Shown here: positions 12,705-24,410 of the stretch, piece by piece
How the letters are laid out: every line of letters starts with the position of its first letter
How positions within the stretch are numbered: position 1 is the first letter of the stretch
Assembly (NCBI GenBank): GCA_933228895.1
Contig: OW121852.1
Coordinates: 107,157,544 to 107,221,543 of the forward strand
DNA length: 64,000 nucleotides
Direction of reading: 5' to 3'
DNA from: Platycnemis pennipes
Lineage: Eukaryota; Arthropoda; Insecta; Odonata; Platycnemididae
Made by a program: the position numbers and the translations under genes
Notes under the pieces: model-generated
What the model was told of the DNA's origin: nothing
Seen by the model: the letters and a program-made list of their open reading frames with translations, nothing else
Databases searched by the model: none

Positions 12705-15290
12705 TTCCGGAACATTAGCGAAAATGTTTAAGCTACTAAATGAAAAAACATTTTTTTAGTTGCATTTTTTTCACAAAACGTTTTTGAATAGACAAGGGAA
12801 GAAATCACCTTGAACTTACACCTTCAAATGTGATAAATCCATCAGAATAGTGGAGCCATTTTCTATCACTGTCAGCTTCAGTTACCCAAATATTACATAT
12901 CACGAGAAAAGTCCACAGATTGGCTGTCCATAGATGTCATCCGTATAAGAATCCGAGATTGAATATATGATTCCCCTTCATATTAAAATTACTCTTGGAA
13001 AATTGGATGAGTCCAAATAATTATGACATAAATCAACCCAATTATCTTATTCTTAAGGCAGGTGAAGCATTAAGTTATAAGGAGAGAGTGGAAGATAAAA
13101 GGTAGACAACTGATAGAGGCACATGTAACGCATTTTGATTATGTAATCAAGAAGTACCTCCCAGCATTGAGAGTTTAGAATTGCCCCTGTAGAAAACGGC
13201 ATTTCAGTCGTAACCGTCGTAACGTTAAAGTTTATGAGTTTTCTCCACTTAACTTTCAAGTTAAATAAATTTGGACTAGAAGTTGGAAACCATTATCAAG
13301 AGGAAAGAATGATACGTCAAGAAATTCCTTACGCGTTAATTAAACGCGGGGACCTAGGAGGGATTTTATAATTCATAATGATTAAAATAGACGAATGAAT
13401 GTTGAAATTTTGAGAGAAATTTAAAAACATTTACGAGGAAATAAAACATATTAACGCTCCTCTTCTTTAGAGTCCCACGAATTCTCTTAAAGAAGATGGT
13501 TCGAGAATATGAGGAAGGTGTGACGAATTTAGTTCGAGGGTATGAAGGAGCAGATAACGGAGGCGAGAAATATTTCTGACTTTATGAAATGGAGTCGCGA
13601 TTCAATTCCATGATCTAATTTACGGACCCGCAACATCCGAATGGGGTGAGGCAGGGAAGGAACTCATTTGATTCCGAACGTGGTCCGATGTCTCCGTTTC
13701 CTTGAGAAAGGGGGAAAGATTTCAAATAATCGAGTGAATCCTCTGAAGTGAAATGCCATCGTTAAATTGATAACTATCAAAGTAATACTCTTCGGAGAAT
13801 TCGCAGCGTTGACGCTTTAAAGATATACGAGCCTAATAAATGTTTCGACGGTTAGCAAACTTTTCAGATGAACTAAAGCACCTTCTTTTAATATAGCAGA
13901 TGTTTCAAGAGTATTTATCAATAATTAACCCAACAAAGAGACATTCATTAATCGAGAACATTTCATTGTGACAGGCAGACAGACGCTTCCTTCCACTCCG
14001 CTTCTGCTTTGCGTTGATACCATCTTTTCATTATTGCTCACGTTATGCCTCTAATTTGTACTTCGCAATCGCAAAAGATTAACTGAAACCATTTACAATC
14101 AGTGTTGAAAATTAAAAGCTTTTAACGCTTACATTTTCCGCTGGTAATATCCAGTGATTTTAATGGTTTTGCTAATTAATGGCGCATCGTATGGCAATTA
14201 AAATGCAAACAAAATTAAATACGGCAAACTTTGATTCATTTACAAAATATCAGGGTAAGAAATGCCTAGCTAGCTCGTTACCTTTCTCCGATAAATTTAA
14301 ATTAAATGCAGAGGAATATTCTGGAGAGGAGAAAAAATATGAAGCCAGAATAAGAAGTACCAGAAAAGAAATATTACCTGCATTTCAGACTTAAAAAAAT
14401 AAGCTAAACATTTTAAAGTTGACAAATGAAATAAAATGAATCAGAACTCAACTGATTAGTAAAGTAATAAAGCTTCATGTCCTTTCGAAGATGTCAGGCC
14501 AACGTGCTGGAGTCTTCAGGTCAAAGTTTGAAGCTATCATGAGTGCCTGCGAACTTTTTAGTAGCCGGCCATTAGACGCGGAAGAAGAACCCAAAAAAAA
14601 AATAAATTCGCTATAAAAATCCACAGTATTTCAAATATACGATATTATAAGTTAGGCAGTGAGAGGACAATAGTTATTGACTCCGCAACATTTTGTCATC
14701 GCTCGCAACATAAATGGCGCTAGGTTTTATTAATTATTTTACGATACATGACCATAATAACAAATAGGTACTACTTGGAGATGCCATCTGGGAACAACAT
14801 AACATTGATGAGGGGTAGAAAATGGATTAAATAATGCCATTGTGCTCACAAAGGAGGCCCATTAATTTAAATCTCGACTAATGTGAGAAATGATGATGAC
14901 AGCGGGAAGCGATTTGTCAGCAATCGATGATCGCGAAGCTTCAATCGACCGGAAAAGCACCTGAGCACTGATATCAGTCTACTTAAACGGCGGGTCCTTT
15001 TTTCGAGCCGTGCATGGCCGTAATCACTCGCGCGAGATCAATACACGTTAGGCCAAAGCCACATCGGGAGCGTGGGAGGGGGAAATACAATCCGGGAGGT
15101 GGGGTGGGGGGGAGTGACCCGTGTCGCCACTCCAGACCATCGGCCTCTCTCGCATTCGCCTCGTAACCTCGGCCGTCACTGGACGCGGTCAAAGCAAGAA
15201 CCTCTGCGTCTCCAGCATTTCGCGTTGCGCCTACATTCACACCACAATATCATCATAATTTTCAGTTAATGCTTAGCGGCGTAGCAATAT
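12705..15290. other. unassigned DNA
   Basis: Nothing recognisable. 14980-15240 is locally GC-rich, with a G-run region near 15090-15118 and opposing open frames, but no motif supports an exon. Confidence 0.45.
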
Positions 15291-15298
15291 AGAGATAC

Positions 15299-15807
15299 AT
15301 GATCAAATAAAGAAACAAACCAACTAAGTATATTTCCACTTAGAATTTATAAGGTACGACTAGTTTCAACTAGTCGTCAAATAAAGAAACAAATCAACTA
15401 AGTATATTTCCACTTAGAATTTATAAGGTACGACTAGTTTCAATTAGTCGTCAAATAAAGAAACAAACCAACTAAGCATATTTCCACTTAGAATTTATAA
15501 GGTACGACTAGTTTCAACTAGTCGTCAAATAAAGAAACAAACCAACTAAGTATATTTCCACTTAGAATTTATAAGGTACGACTAGTTTCAACTAGTCGTC
15601 AAATAAAGAAACAAACCAACTAAGTATATTTCCACTTAGAATTTATAAGGTATGACTAGTTTCAACTAGTCGTCAAATAAAGAAACAAACCAACTAAGTA
15701 TATTTCCACTTAGAATTTATAAGGTTCGACTAGTTTCAACTATTCGTAGAATCTAATAAATTCTAAGTGGAAATATGCATAGTTGGTTCGTTTCTTTATT
15801 TGATCAT
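15299..15807. mobile_element. inverted-repeat element enclosing a 74-bp tandem array
   Basis: The left edge (15299-15350) reappears reverse-complemented at 15756-15807 with few mismatches. It begins ATGATCAAATAAAGAAAC on one side and ends GTTTCTTTATTTGATCAT on the other. The space between is filled by 74-bp tandem units, each extending the left terminal sequence. No target duplication longer than the palindromic AT is clear. It reads as a small foldback or TIR element whose left terminus was tandemly amplified. Confidence 0.7.
15304..15747 (+). repeat. six 74-bp tandem repeat units
   Basis: Units start at 15304, 15378, 15452, 15526, 15600 and 15674, exactly 74 bp apart and nearly identical. 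Each contains CAACTAAG(T/C)ATATTTCCACTTAGAATTTA in pieces and ends in CGACTAGTTTCAACTAGTCG, an 8-bp palindromic stem with a 4-nt loop. The last unit has TATTCG in place of TAGTCG. The near-identity implies recent amplification or homogenisation. Confidence 0.92.
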
Positions 15808-15944
15808 TGTTATTAATCACCATCACTGATTAGATTCCTTGGACGTAGCTCTCCACCCCTTTTTTAATCCTAGCGAATTTAAAAACTCCTTTATTACTTT
15901 GTATTAACTAACAATTTAGGTTCGCTTGTAGCTAACATTTCACG

Positions 15945-16012
15945 TGTCTCCTCTACATCTACGTAATACCCTGCAAGCCACCACCATGGTCTGTGGAAGA
16001 AGTTAACTAGCT
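15945..16012 (-). mobile_element. CR1/Jockey-like LINE 3' tail fragment
   Basis: CTACATCTACGTAATACCCT then GCAAGCCACC and a GTCTGTGG variant. This is the reverse complement of the family's 3' end (CCACACACC...GCTTGCAGGGTATTATGTAGATGTAG in consensus order). It directly abuts a plus-strand copy of the same family. Confidence 0.6.
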
Positions 16013-16385
16013 ATTAGACAAATTTCAATCGCATAGCTTTACTGAAGATGTTAGGCACATATTAAAAAAACCAGCGTATTATGCTAGATTCGACCTGATA
16101 AATAAGATTAGAAAGATAGATTGTCGTACCGATAGATTCAAAATGGCATTTTTCCCCCGTACTATAAGAGAACGGAATAGGCAGCATAGCAAAGGGATAG
16201 GTAGGGGAAATATTTTAGAGTATTCTGTAGTGCATGATGCATGTATTAACCCCTTAAATACCATATATACTAACAATCAGTTGCATGAGACAATATAGTT
16301 GCTTGTTTGCATGTGTGCATCCTTGGTGATCTTCACCCCCTGCCACACACCCTCGCGGTGGCTTGTAGGGTATCATGTAGATGTA
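16013..16385 (+). mobile_element. CR1/Jockey-like LINE 3' end
   Basis: Very similar to 59120-59497. It encodes the tail of the reverse-transcriptase protein (SFTEDV, KPAYYARFD, KIDCRTDRFKMAFFPRTI) and then the family 3' UTR: CACCCCCTGCCACACACCCT, a GGTGGCTTGTAGGGTAT variant, and a GTAGATGTAGATG tail. It is strongly 5'-truncated. Such fragments arise by incomplete target-primed reverse transcription. Confidence 0.8.
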
Positions 16386-16469
16386 GATGTTAACGCAGGT
16401 AGGGGTCTCGACTGCATGCTTAATATTTTCATCACGGAGGTAGTATCGTGACTCTAGTTTCATGTGCAT

Positions 16470-16605
16470 AACGTTCATAAGGGGGTACTTTTTGCATGTT
16501 TGCATAGTAGTAAGTGTTATATATGATTGGTAAGGCATGTCTGATGATAGTTAACCCCCATACATACCCTAGCGGTGGCTTGTAGGGTATTATGTAGATC
16601 TATAT
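16470..16605 (+). mobile_element. second CR1/Jockey-like LINE tail
   Basis: CATACATACCCTAGCGGTGG, CTTGTAGGGTATTATGTAGA and TCTATATC form another diverged copy of the 3' tail, about 220 bp downstream of the preceding one. It carries no coding part. Confidence 0.6.
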
Positions 16606-16619
16606 CGGTTAACATCTTC

Positions 16620-16870
16620 ATTTTCGCATAATTCCATCCATTCACACCCTTCACTAAATATTCCATATATCTATCGAATTTAAGGTCTTTCTTTATATTC
16701 TTTCCACAGCATCCTATCTTCCTTTTATATACTCATCATCAAACCATCAGATATCAAGATGCATCAGGTACCATTTCCTCGTATTCTTATTACAGTTTCC
16801 ATCTGACATCTCTTTTCTCCTATTCATCAAAGAAAATGTGCGATGGATTCTCATCCGTTCCATTTCGTTA
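16620..16870 (-). mobile_element. possible diverged RTE-like LINE fragment
   Basis: On the plus strand, CTCATCATCAAACCATCAGA then TATCAAGATGCA and TCTCTTTTCTCCTATTC parallel the conserved minus-strand RTE wording 'CTTCATCAGGCCATCGTGTC', 'TTAAGATG' and 'TCTCTTTTCTCCCATTC' in the same order. Divergence is high and no frame survives. Confidence 0.35.
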
Positions 16871-16879
16871 TCAAGATGA

Positions 16880-19050
16880 TCCGGTAGTATTACATTTAGA
16901 GTGCTTCTAGTAATGTATCTTTCAAGGCTGCTAGATTTCTACTATGCCCGAAATAAACTCGGGAGGCCATTTCTCAGGATATTATGGAATGACAATAGCG
17001 GCCAAAGGCTCTTCTTCGCAGAGGTGAAGTCAACCGAGTAATCCAATAAAAAAACATCTAGTCAATTCCAACAGGTTCTTTACCTTATTTTGGTACATCA
17101 CAAGAAAAATTGATCATTTATCTACCCCAGGAAGGCATCCAAATCGTACAATGATTCGAATTTAATAAAAAAAAACGTTTACAAGCAACATACGAAAGTA
17201 TATCAAATTGAGTGCCATTATCATTCATTTAGGTTATTAATATATATATTTGGTCATGCAAGACTCATTTTCATGGTTCATTGATTGATTTGATTCATGG
17301 TTCAATAATGTGTTTAACCAATACGGAAGTATTGATGCAAACATATTCCTTTGATAATAAAAGCTGTCCAATGATAATGTAAGTTTTTCATGCTCTTGCA
17401 ATGGCATACGGAATTTATAGAGCATGATATATCGAAATATACTGTGCACTGTCAGCAATTGCTTCCGAAAACGTTTCAAATTAGACGTTAATCGACGTTC
17501 ATTAATTTTAATTTTGCCTAACTAAGACATTTATTCTTCGGGCTGCGGCTCAATAGTTTGCTTTCCCAATACTGATACAAGCATTTCCCAACGACAACAG
17601 CTGTAATGGTAATAAAAAGATGAATCGGAGGGCGAAAAGCGGAGAGACCCTCAACACGTAAAGCGCCACTTCGAGAAACAAAAACAGAACGAAATACGCA
17701 AAACGCTGAGGACGTATCGGTTGCATGACTGCACGCACGCGCAAATGCACCGCCCGTAATCGTGAGTCGGCATTCGGCCGTGACCACGCACGACTCGGAT
17801 CCTTTACACAACACCAACACGGATGGGACGAAAGCCAATAAAGTTCGGGCATGCATAAACCCATTTCCTCGAAAATGGTATCAGGGTGGGAGTAAAAATA
17901 AACAAACCCTTACTGCTTCGCTCTTGGAATGGAAAAAAAGAAATACGACGACGCGTCAGATAAACGGATGAGTAGCGACGAGCGGGGGAGAGGGAGGCGC
18001 AAGTAGAGGGAGGGGCAGTATCTGACGGAGAGGAACGGAATGGACCAGAATGTGGGAGGCTGTCCCTTCCACGGATCGTTATCATTGAGTGGGAACGGAA
18101 GAGGAAAGAGGGAAGAGATACTCATATCACCATTCGACGAAGGATGGCAGGCCTGGATGCCGCGAAATATGCCCTTTAACTACTTTTCTTATAAAAGGAA
18201 ACGTAAAAAATCTTTCTTTTATACAGTAAAGAGCTCAGTATTTTGTGTTCTATCATTATTACTACGGGTGTTTCAACGCCCAAAGTTAGACTCGAGAAAA
18301 CATGAAACTACTGCATGATCCATCTACCTCTCTGATAAATTTCAACCAGTATTCGTCCCATTCATAAAGCCCATATACTCTTCTTCCTGGACCACCAAAT
18401 TTCTTTGGGCCTATGTGAAGCTGATTCTTTTCCTTCCCTACCATCCTTCCCCTTTAGGTCCATCTCCCTTTTCGTTCTACTACAACAGATCTACGTATCA
18501 GACATCTGCTCATTGACTAGTTCACCCCATTCCCTAATCTATACTTTACGACAAAACAACCAACCTTAACGACCTCCTTTCAAGGCCCAGTTTCGGTTCA
18601 ATTTAACTCTTAATATTCAATACAGGCTAAGAGTTCCTTTACAATAAAATGGTTTTTTTATTTATAATTATTGCTGCACACCACTGTTCCGAAAATCATC
18701 TTTCATATTGCAAGCACTTCTTCCAATAATAAATTTAGATATACGCTATTTGTTCTCATAATGCGTTCCTGTATTCCGCTCTTAAGCGAAAGGAGACACT
18801 GAAGTATCTTACAACTAACGCTGTTGTAAGGAAAATACACCAATGTAGAAGTCCTAAAATAAGAAAAACCTCATGAAAATCTATGAGAGTTTAACTTTAA
18901 GCCTCCATCTCTACGGAAAGACTAAAAAAAACTACGAACTGAACTCGAACAACGCATGTACATGGACAATTCAAATAATTTCATATATAACTTTTTGTGC
19001 CCACATTTAAAACAGCACTCCCATAGAGCTATTCCCATGGCCATTAAAAA
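16880..19050. other. unassigned DNA with a GC-richer core
   Basis: About 17520-18130 is GC-richer and open in several frames on both strands (93-112 codons), with no domain I recognise. The flanks are AT-rich. It could be a CpG-rich regulatory or exon-adjacent stretch, but nothing in the sequence decides this. Confidence 0.4.
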
Positions 19051-19055
19051 TGCAA

Positions 19056-19285
19056 TTATCATTAGTCAGCAATCCTAGGGATGGTTCGATGCAGCTCTTC
19101 GATGAATTCTTCTATCATCTGATACATCTCCATATTTAGGTATTTCTTCTCTTTGACATCCTTCAGCACTTGTTTTATACATCTTATACGAGACCTTCCT
19201 TTGCCGTTCTTTCCACCAACTTGTACTTTCAACGATTATCACGTGTCCTGATGGCGGGACTCTTTCTTTCTTCCTTTGTCCATCG
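19056..19285 (-). mobile_element. RTE-like LINE 3' end (relict)
   Basis: Plus-strand order is ATCATTAGTCAGCAATCCTA, GGTTCGATGCAGCTCTTCGA, then CATCTTATACGAGACCTTCC and GCCGTTCTTTCCACC. This mirrors the family end seen at 34986-35312. Frameshifts break the coding sequence. Confidence 0.65.
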
Positions 19286-19704
19286 TTGGTTACTCGGATT
19301 CTTACGTAACAGGACTCTTTCAACTCAACAAGTTTTTTGCTTTCCTAAATATGGAAATCAGGCTGAAAGGCATACAGACTAACGAAAGCTTTAACGTTGG
19401 CTTATGTTGCGAATATACGTAAAAGCTTATGGACATGGTTGGTCGGAAGAAGATTTAATCATAGAATGAGAACAATCCTAGCACGAAAGAATATTTTAAT
19501 CGCGAGGTGAAATCGTAACAAGAAAAAAAAAGGTTCACAGTTTGTGTGGAGAATAGCTGACTAACGTATCACGCAATCCCAACTCATAAGCGAGAAATTT
19601 ACTTCGCTGCACCTAACGCGAGAGTGATTGCCACAAGAAAACGTAAAATAAATCAATCAAAAATACTATGGGAGTGGGTAAAGAAAATTCAAAATGTAAA
19701 GATC

Positions 19705-20331
19705 ATTCTACATCTACATACTACCCTGCAATCGACCATAAAGGTGTGTGGCAGGGGATGAATTCTCACCAAACATGCACTACATATCATGCATAAAAAA
19801 GGATAAGTAATCATATACTAGTCTAACCTTTAATTTAAAAAAATATAAAAATACCAAAGCAAGCTTGCAATGTAATGCTGTTACTTGGGTTAGCTTAAAT
19901 TTTTTATATCAATATGCAACTTCCAATGCTATCAATTGATGCACTCGTATTGGATATATTTACCGCTATTCAAATCCTTAATTTTACGAGGAAAGAAGGA
20001 CACTTGGATTCTGCCGGTTCGGCAATCGATTTCTCCAATTTTGTGATTAAGGTCCAGTCTAACATAGTAAGTTGGTGTTCGCAAAATATTTTTAACGTCA
20101 TCACTGAAAATATGGTCTTGGAATTTATTTAAGAGATTAAGTCAAAATATCAACCTGCGATCTGACAATGATTCCCATTTTAATTCATTTAATAGACTGG
20201 TTACGCTAATATAGTTAGTACAGTACCGTCCCTTTACGAATCTAGCCAATCTTCGCTGCACACGTTCAAATTCATTATTTAGGTCTATTTCGTATGAATC
20301 CCATATACTGGCAGCGTATTCCAAATCCATG
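19705..20331 (-). mobile_element. CR1/Jockey-like LINE, C-terminus plus 3' UTR
   Basis: On the minus strand, 20330-20142 encodes LEYAASIWDSYEIDLNNEFE and RVQRRLARFVKGRY, then SLLNELKWESLSDRR. After a frameshift, ILRTPTYY and IDCRTGR are still readable to about 19990. The 3' UTR ends at CTACATCTACATACTACCCT (about 19709). It belongs to the same subfamily as 29314-29846, and both carry the KWESLSDRR variant. Confidence 0.8.
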
Positions 20332-20334
20332 TTC

Positions 20335-20980
20335 GGGTAAGAGGCACAACTTCACAATGGATACGAAAGCCATGTGAACAGCATAATCAGAAAGCAAAGA
20401 GACAAAATGCGACTCGGCGTACGCCATTAAAACTCCACAAACTACAGGGACTGAAATGAGGTGATTTTGAGGGAAACGAAGCAATGAGAAGCAGTGGGTA
20501 AACAAAGGTCGTTAGGAGGGGAGAAGCGAGCTCGCACGAAGGTCGAGGAGTATAGAGGTCTCTCGATAGAAGCAAATAATCAGTTTTAATGATCACCAGA
20601 CACTGCGTCACAGACGTCTCATTCTTCCTATTAACACGTAATAACTGCAAGAAGAACGTGAAAGAAAATCAATGCCGTCTTAATATGCGCAAAACTTTAT
20701 CTTCTTCTCCTAATGCAATTCCTCCGTTACGATAATAATAAATATTTCCCGTTTACACCGCTTCAATGAGGTCACCAACGGGAATGAAGGAGTTCGATTG
20801 GTTTAATCTCTCGGGGCAGTCTTTAAACTCTTAGGGTTTTGGGTTCATTCGGATGCAACAAAAAACAATACCCGGAAACGTTGATAAATTTCGAGCTCAC
20901 CATATTTCTCCACTGAGCAGGGAATGTTAAGGTATCTCCAATGGTTCCCTATCAGATAATATGATAATAATACGAGGAGT
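20335..20980. other. unassigned DNA
   Basis: No recognisable gene or repeat. A minus-strand frame of 87 codons (20387-20650) has no motif. Confidence 0.45.
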
Positions 20981-20984
20981 AAAG

Positions 20985-21060
20985 TTCATCTACATCTCAA
21001 TTTTACTCTGCGAGCCGCCGCATGGGTGTGTCACAGGCCTTCACGACTGGTGATACATCA
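20985..21060 (-). mobile_element. CR1/Jockey-like LINE tail stub
   Basis: CATCTACATCTCAATTTTAC, CTGCGAGCCGCCGCATGGGT and GTGTCACAGG match the family tail with point changes. The stub runs into a 34-bp palindrome. Confidence 0.6.
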
Positions 21061-21072
21061 CCAGTCGTGAAG
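21039..21072. repeat. 34-bp near-perfect palindrome
   Basis: CTTCACGACTGGTGAT (21039-21054) and ATCACCAGTCGTGAAG (21057-21072) form 16-bp perfect arms around a 2-nt centre. The left arm lies in the LINE tail, so the right arm looks like a locally inverted copy. Confidence 0.85.
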
Positions 21073-21074
21073 TT

Positions 21075-21775
21075 GAGTTTAGCCTAAAACAACTTATTTA
21101 ATTAATAATGAAGTATTATACGTTTGAAAGGATTATCCTTTATTTGCGTTGTAGTAGGGTAATGGGGGTGGGAGAAACGAATTCTTGTTTCGCTCGGTTC
21201 GACAGTTAATTTCTCGTAAGTTGTGACTTTTATCTTTCCTGCCGATGTAGCCGGGGGGTAGAAATATTTCTCCAGTGTCAGAATCAAAATCCTGTTCTTT
21301 TAATTTTTCCAGTAACTTTAATGTGGCGAACAGCCAACCTAGTCTTTAGGATTTTCCAAACAAGCTCTTCCAATAACCTAGTGACAGTTTTAGTGTGTTC
21401 ATAGGATCTTGTTACATTACACCCTGCTTGATTTTTACCTTGTTCAATTTCCGAGTTAAATATTTGTTTTGGGTGCCATATGCTTGATGAAGTGAGGCCT
21501 TACAAGATTGAAATAGCATCTTTCTTTTCATTTTTCATTTTAACACTTTCCCATCATTCATTCAATAAATTACAGTCCCTTCAGAGTCTCTTCAGCGCTG
21601 TCCGGCAAACATTTAAACATTATTTCCCCATGATATATTCGAAGTAAGAGTGATACCCGTCTTTCCCTTATCTTTCTACACTTATGTATATTCCACCAAT
21701 ATTTTAATTTTGAGGCCTTAACTTTTTCTGCCAGAAGGGTATTACGATGCTATTCACATTTATGGGTTGAGGTTC
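21075..21775. other. unassigned DNA
   Basis: AT-rich, no recognisable features. Confidence 0.45.
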
Positions 21776-21780
21776 GGCCG

Positions 21781-21850
21781 ACCGTGATAGCCAGGTCGCT
21801 AACGAACGGAGCTGAGAGATCTGATTCCAATCCCGCCTCGGGTGTTTATT
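21781..21850 (+). repeat. tRNA-derived SINE head
   Basis: GTGATAGCCAGGTCGCTAAC (A-box-like) and CTGATTCCAATCCC (B-box-like), followed by GCCTCGGGTG. It closely parallels 56081-56160 (GATAGCCAGCTCGGTAACGC; GGGTTCCAATCC; CTCGGGCATG), so the two probably belong to one SINE family. Confidence 0.55.
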
Positions 21851-21859
21851 TGACTCAGG

Positions 21860-22755
21860 ATCAGGCTGTGATCTAAGTTAGGCGATTAGACGATTCAATA
21901 TCGTCATACGATCTTTACCATTTGAAGCACCTAAAGAAAGTACTACTACAAGAAGTTCAGAACATCGTGTAATCAACCTCCAACCAGCTCAAAATGTGAT
22001 TAGAAGGTTTCAAAGCCACATGTGTTTATGCATCTACATCTGCATAATACCTCGCCAGTTTCGAATATCACATGTGTAAACGGCTGATAGGGAAACAACT
22101 GATAATAGCGCTCAATTTCGTAAACGTGTGTTGTCCACGATTGTATTATCTTAGGAAATGTAGGCATGAAGGCATATTGGAGTGACAAGCCTTTGTGATA
22201 CGTCTCAAAGTCTGAAAGGGATGAACGATTTATTGAATCAATCAATACTAAGACGGAGTCCAAAACTCTAAACGTATCTGCGTATCATTGGCTGCCCTAC
22301 AAGTGTGTGATGTTCATAATTCTCTTGGTGTCGGAGGAATACTCGACAGCTCATTATGTATCCAGAAGTCTTTGTTTGGTTTGCTGTCTCAACGCCTCTC
22401 ATCCTCATGGCCCCGGCAAACCCCTTTTATCATTTTTGAGGTTTTCTTCAATCGAGCGGGCCTTCACTGATTTCTATCTTATGCCTTTAGTTAATCATTT
22501 ATTCCCATTGGTCCTGCATAAAAGAGCACATTTCATTATTGGCCTTAATTAATGTGAAGGAACACCTGTATGAAATGTGTACATGAAACTTTTCCATAGT
22601 CCGTATAATCGAAGCAAATTACTTGATGGATGGCCCGCAAATTATTCTAACGAGTTTTTCACATGTGAGACTGGCGGTTATGAGTCCCATGAATTTAATT
22701 TGTTCCGAATTTCTTGTTTCAATTCCGTTTATTTTGGAACTTTTTAAACTGACAG
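21860..22755. other. unassigned DNA
   Basis: 22025-22060 contains a CATCTACATCTGCATAATAC word resembling the start of an inverted CR1-like tail, but the rest does not follow. Otherwise nothing recognisable. Confidence 0.4.
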
Positions 22756-22769
22756 ATATACTTTGTATT

Positions 22770-22925
22770 AACCGACATTTACCGCAGTAGGTCGCCGATA
22801 AATTATTAACTTGGGGGCTGCCTGAAATTGAGAAAATGTCTCTTGTTATCGTAGCGCACATGTCGATGTCTCACCAAGATACTGATTTTCAAGAGCGCTG
22901 ACTCCGATCACTCCCACGAAATTCA
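22770..22925. repeat. ~150-bp direct repeat, copy 1
   Basis: Shares ACCGCAGTA, TCGCCGATA(A/C)ATTATT, TTGAGAAAAT, GCGCA(C/T)GTCG and ACCAAGATA(C/T)TGATTT with 22992-23130 at an offset of about 221 bp. Confidence 0.65.
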
Positions 22926-22991
22926 TATGTTGGCGTGGTTCAATGCTGCCTATTTTTAAAAGTTTTCAACCGAAGTACATATGTGGTATTA

Positions 22992-23130
22992 TCCAAAACT
23001 GACCGCAGTAACTCGCCGATACATTATTCTTTGGGGACTCACTGAAGTTGAGAAAATTGCTGCTATATTATTGTTGGGCGCATGTCGGTATCTTACCAAG
23101 ATATTGATTTCCGAGAGTGCCGACCCCGAT
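22992..23130. repeat. ~150-bp direct repeat, copy 2 (interrupted by a DNA element)
   Basis: Diverged partner of 22770-22925. It stops at GACCCCGAT, exactly where the 23131-23819 element begins. Copy 1 has GACTCCGAT at that place, so the element sits in or at the edge of the repeat. Confidence 0.6.
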
Positions 23131-23819
23131 CAGGGTGCCAATTACGGTTCTCTGTTGTACAGAGATAGCGTACGATACGCCTTGGAAACGGAATTCCAAT
23201 CGTACGATATCTGAAATGCTATTACGTTTCCTGTTAGCTACCGCACAATACCTCAATGTATGATATTAAGTTTGAACTAATATGAAGTAATAATAAATAA
23301 TTAAAGAATTTGGCAATTTTGTCATAATTATTCAGGTTGTATTACATTTCCCCGTATCAGAAATCCTCTCGAAAGATATCCAAGAAAACTAAATTGCGAA
23401 GAATTATAACTGTCATAACAATTAGTTAATTTATTAAATCAATGTTACATTAATAGTTATTAACCAGAGAGATTATTACAGAAATTGTTTAGTATCGTTA
23501 AAATTGAAAATAATATTACGAAATAGTACGAAAAATAAATTACCATTCTTGCGCTCAATTTTAAATGGCTAGTTTCCTACGCATTATTATTTACGACAGT
23601 CATTTGTTGTTGCAGTAGTGTTTCTTTTTTGGTTGTTTTCGATCCAATCCATACATGACGTCGCTTGGGACGATATATTGCCGAAGATAGCCGAACCGTA
23701 TCGTACGATACCAACGGCGAAACCGTAATTACCTAGCAACGTATCGTACGATATCTGGGAGCAGTGGTATCGTACATACAATATCACATAGCGACGAAAG
23801 AACCGTAATTGGCACCCAG
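23131..23819. mobile_element. 689-bp hAT-like non-autonomous element
   Basis: The left end CAGGGTGCCAATTACGGTTC (23131-23150) and the right end GAACCGTAATTGGCACCCAG match as inverted repeats of ~19 bp, with one mismatch near the tip. Flanks GACCCCGA(T) and GACTCCGC(A) could be a decayed 8-9-bp target duplication, fitting hAT. Copies of TATCGTACGATA and variants (near 23166, 23200, 23700, 23745, 23770) lie in the subterminal zones, as transposase-binding motifs often do. No transposase frame is visible. Confidence 0.65.
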
Positions 23820-23824
23820 GACTC

Positions 23825-24400
23825 CGCACGCGCCAATAATCAAACCCTTCCTCCACAAGGGACCTCAAGCCGCGCCAAGGAAACGGCCACAATCGACCGC
23901 GAAGAGCGAAACGCATTTTGGGCACCGTCACTTCTTCAAATGAGTGGGGCGGAGTGAAAGGGAAAGGGCTTGGGCCGCCCCAATTGAAGCCACAAGAGTC
24001 TATCTACGCATCTCCTATCTTCTTATCGGAACCTCTCTCCATTCAACCCCTAAAATGCAGTTTCCATCCAACCCCCTGTCTCACCACCCCTAATCCTCCC
24101 CTTACCCCATTTCTCCTTCCACACTCGCACACCTTTCCTTATCCCACTTGAGGCCATTACCAACGCCCAATCTCCACTTCGGCATGAGCAGAGTTAAAAC
24201 GTGAAGCGGTCGGTCGATTCCCGATTCCCTCGTCTCAAAGGAGAATGCGGACGAAATGGGAATTTCGAGAGGGCTAGACGACGATCACCTGTCACCGACG
24301 ATGGCTTTCACCATCATCCCGCTAACTTCAACCTAGGGGCGTAATTGGTCCAATTACGCGTCGACTAATACCCTCCATTCATTCGATGGCACATACACCA
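23825..24400. other. unassigned GC-richer DNA
   Basis: 23900-24300 is richer in C/T-runs with short open frames and no recognisable motif. Confidence 0.4.
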
Positions 24401-24410
24401 TTGTCAACAC

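Noticed and set aside
15304..15747. CRISPR array
   Set aside because: Units are contiguous 74-bp tandem copies without variable spacers, in eukaryotic DNA.
22025..22080. CR1-like tail start (CATCTACATCTGCATAATAC)
   Set aside because: Only about 20 bp match; the conserved GCAAGCCACC part is missing.
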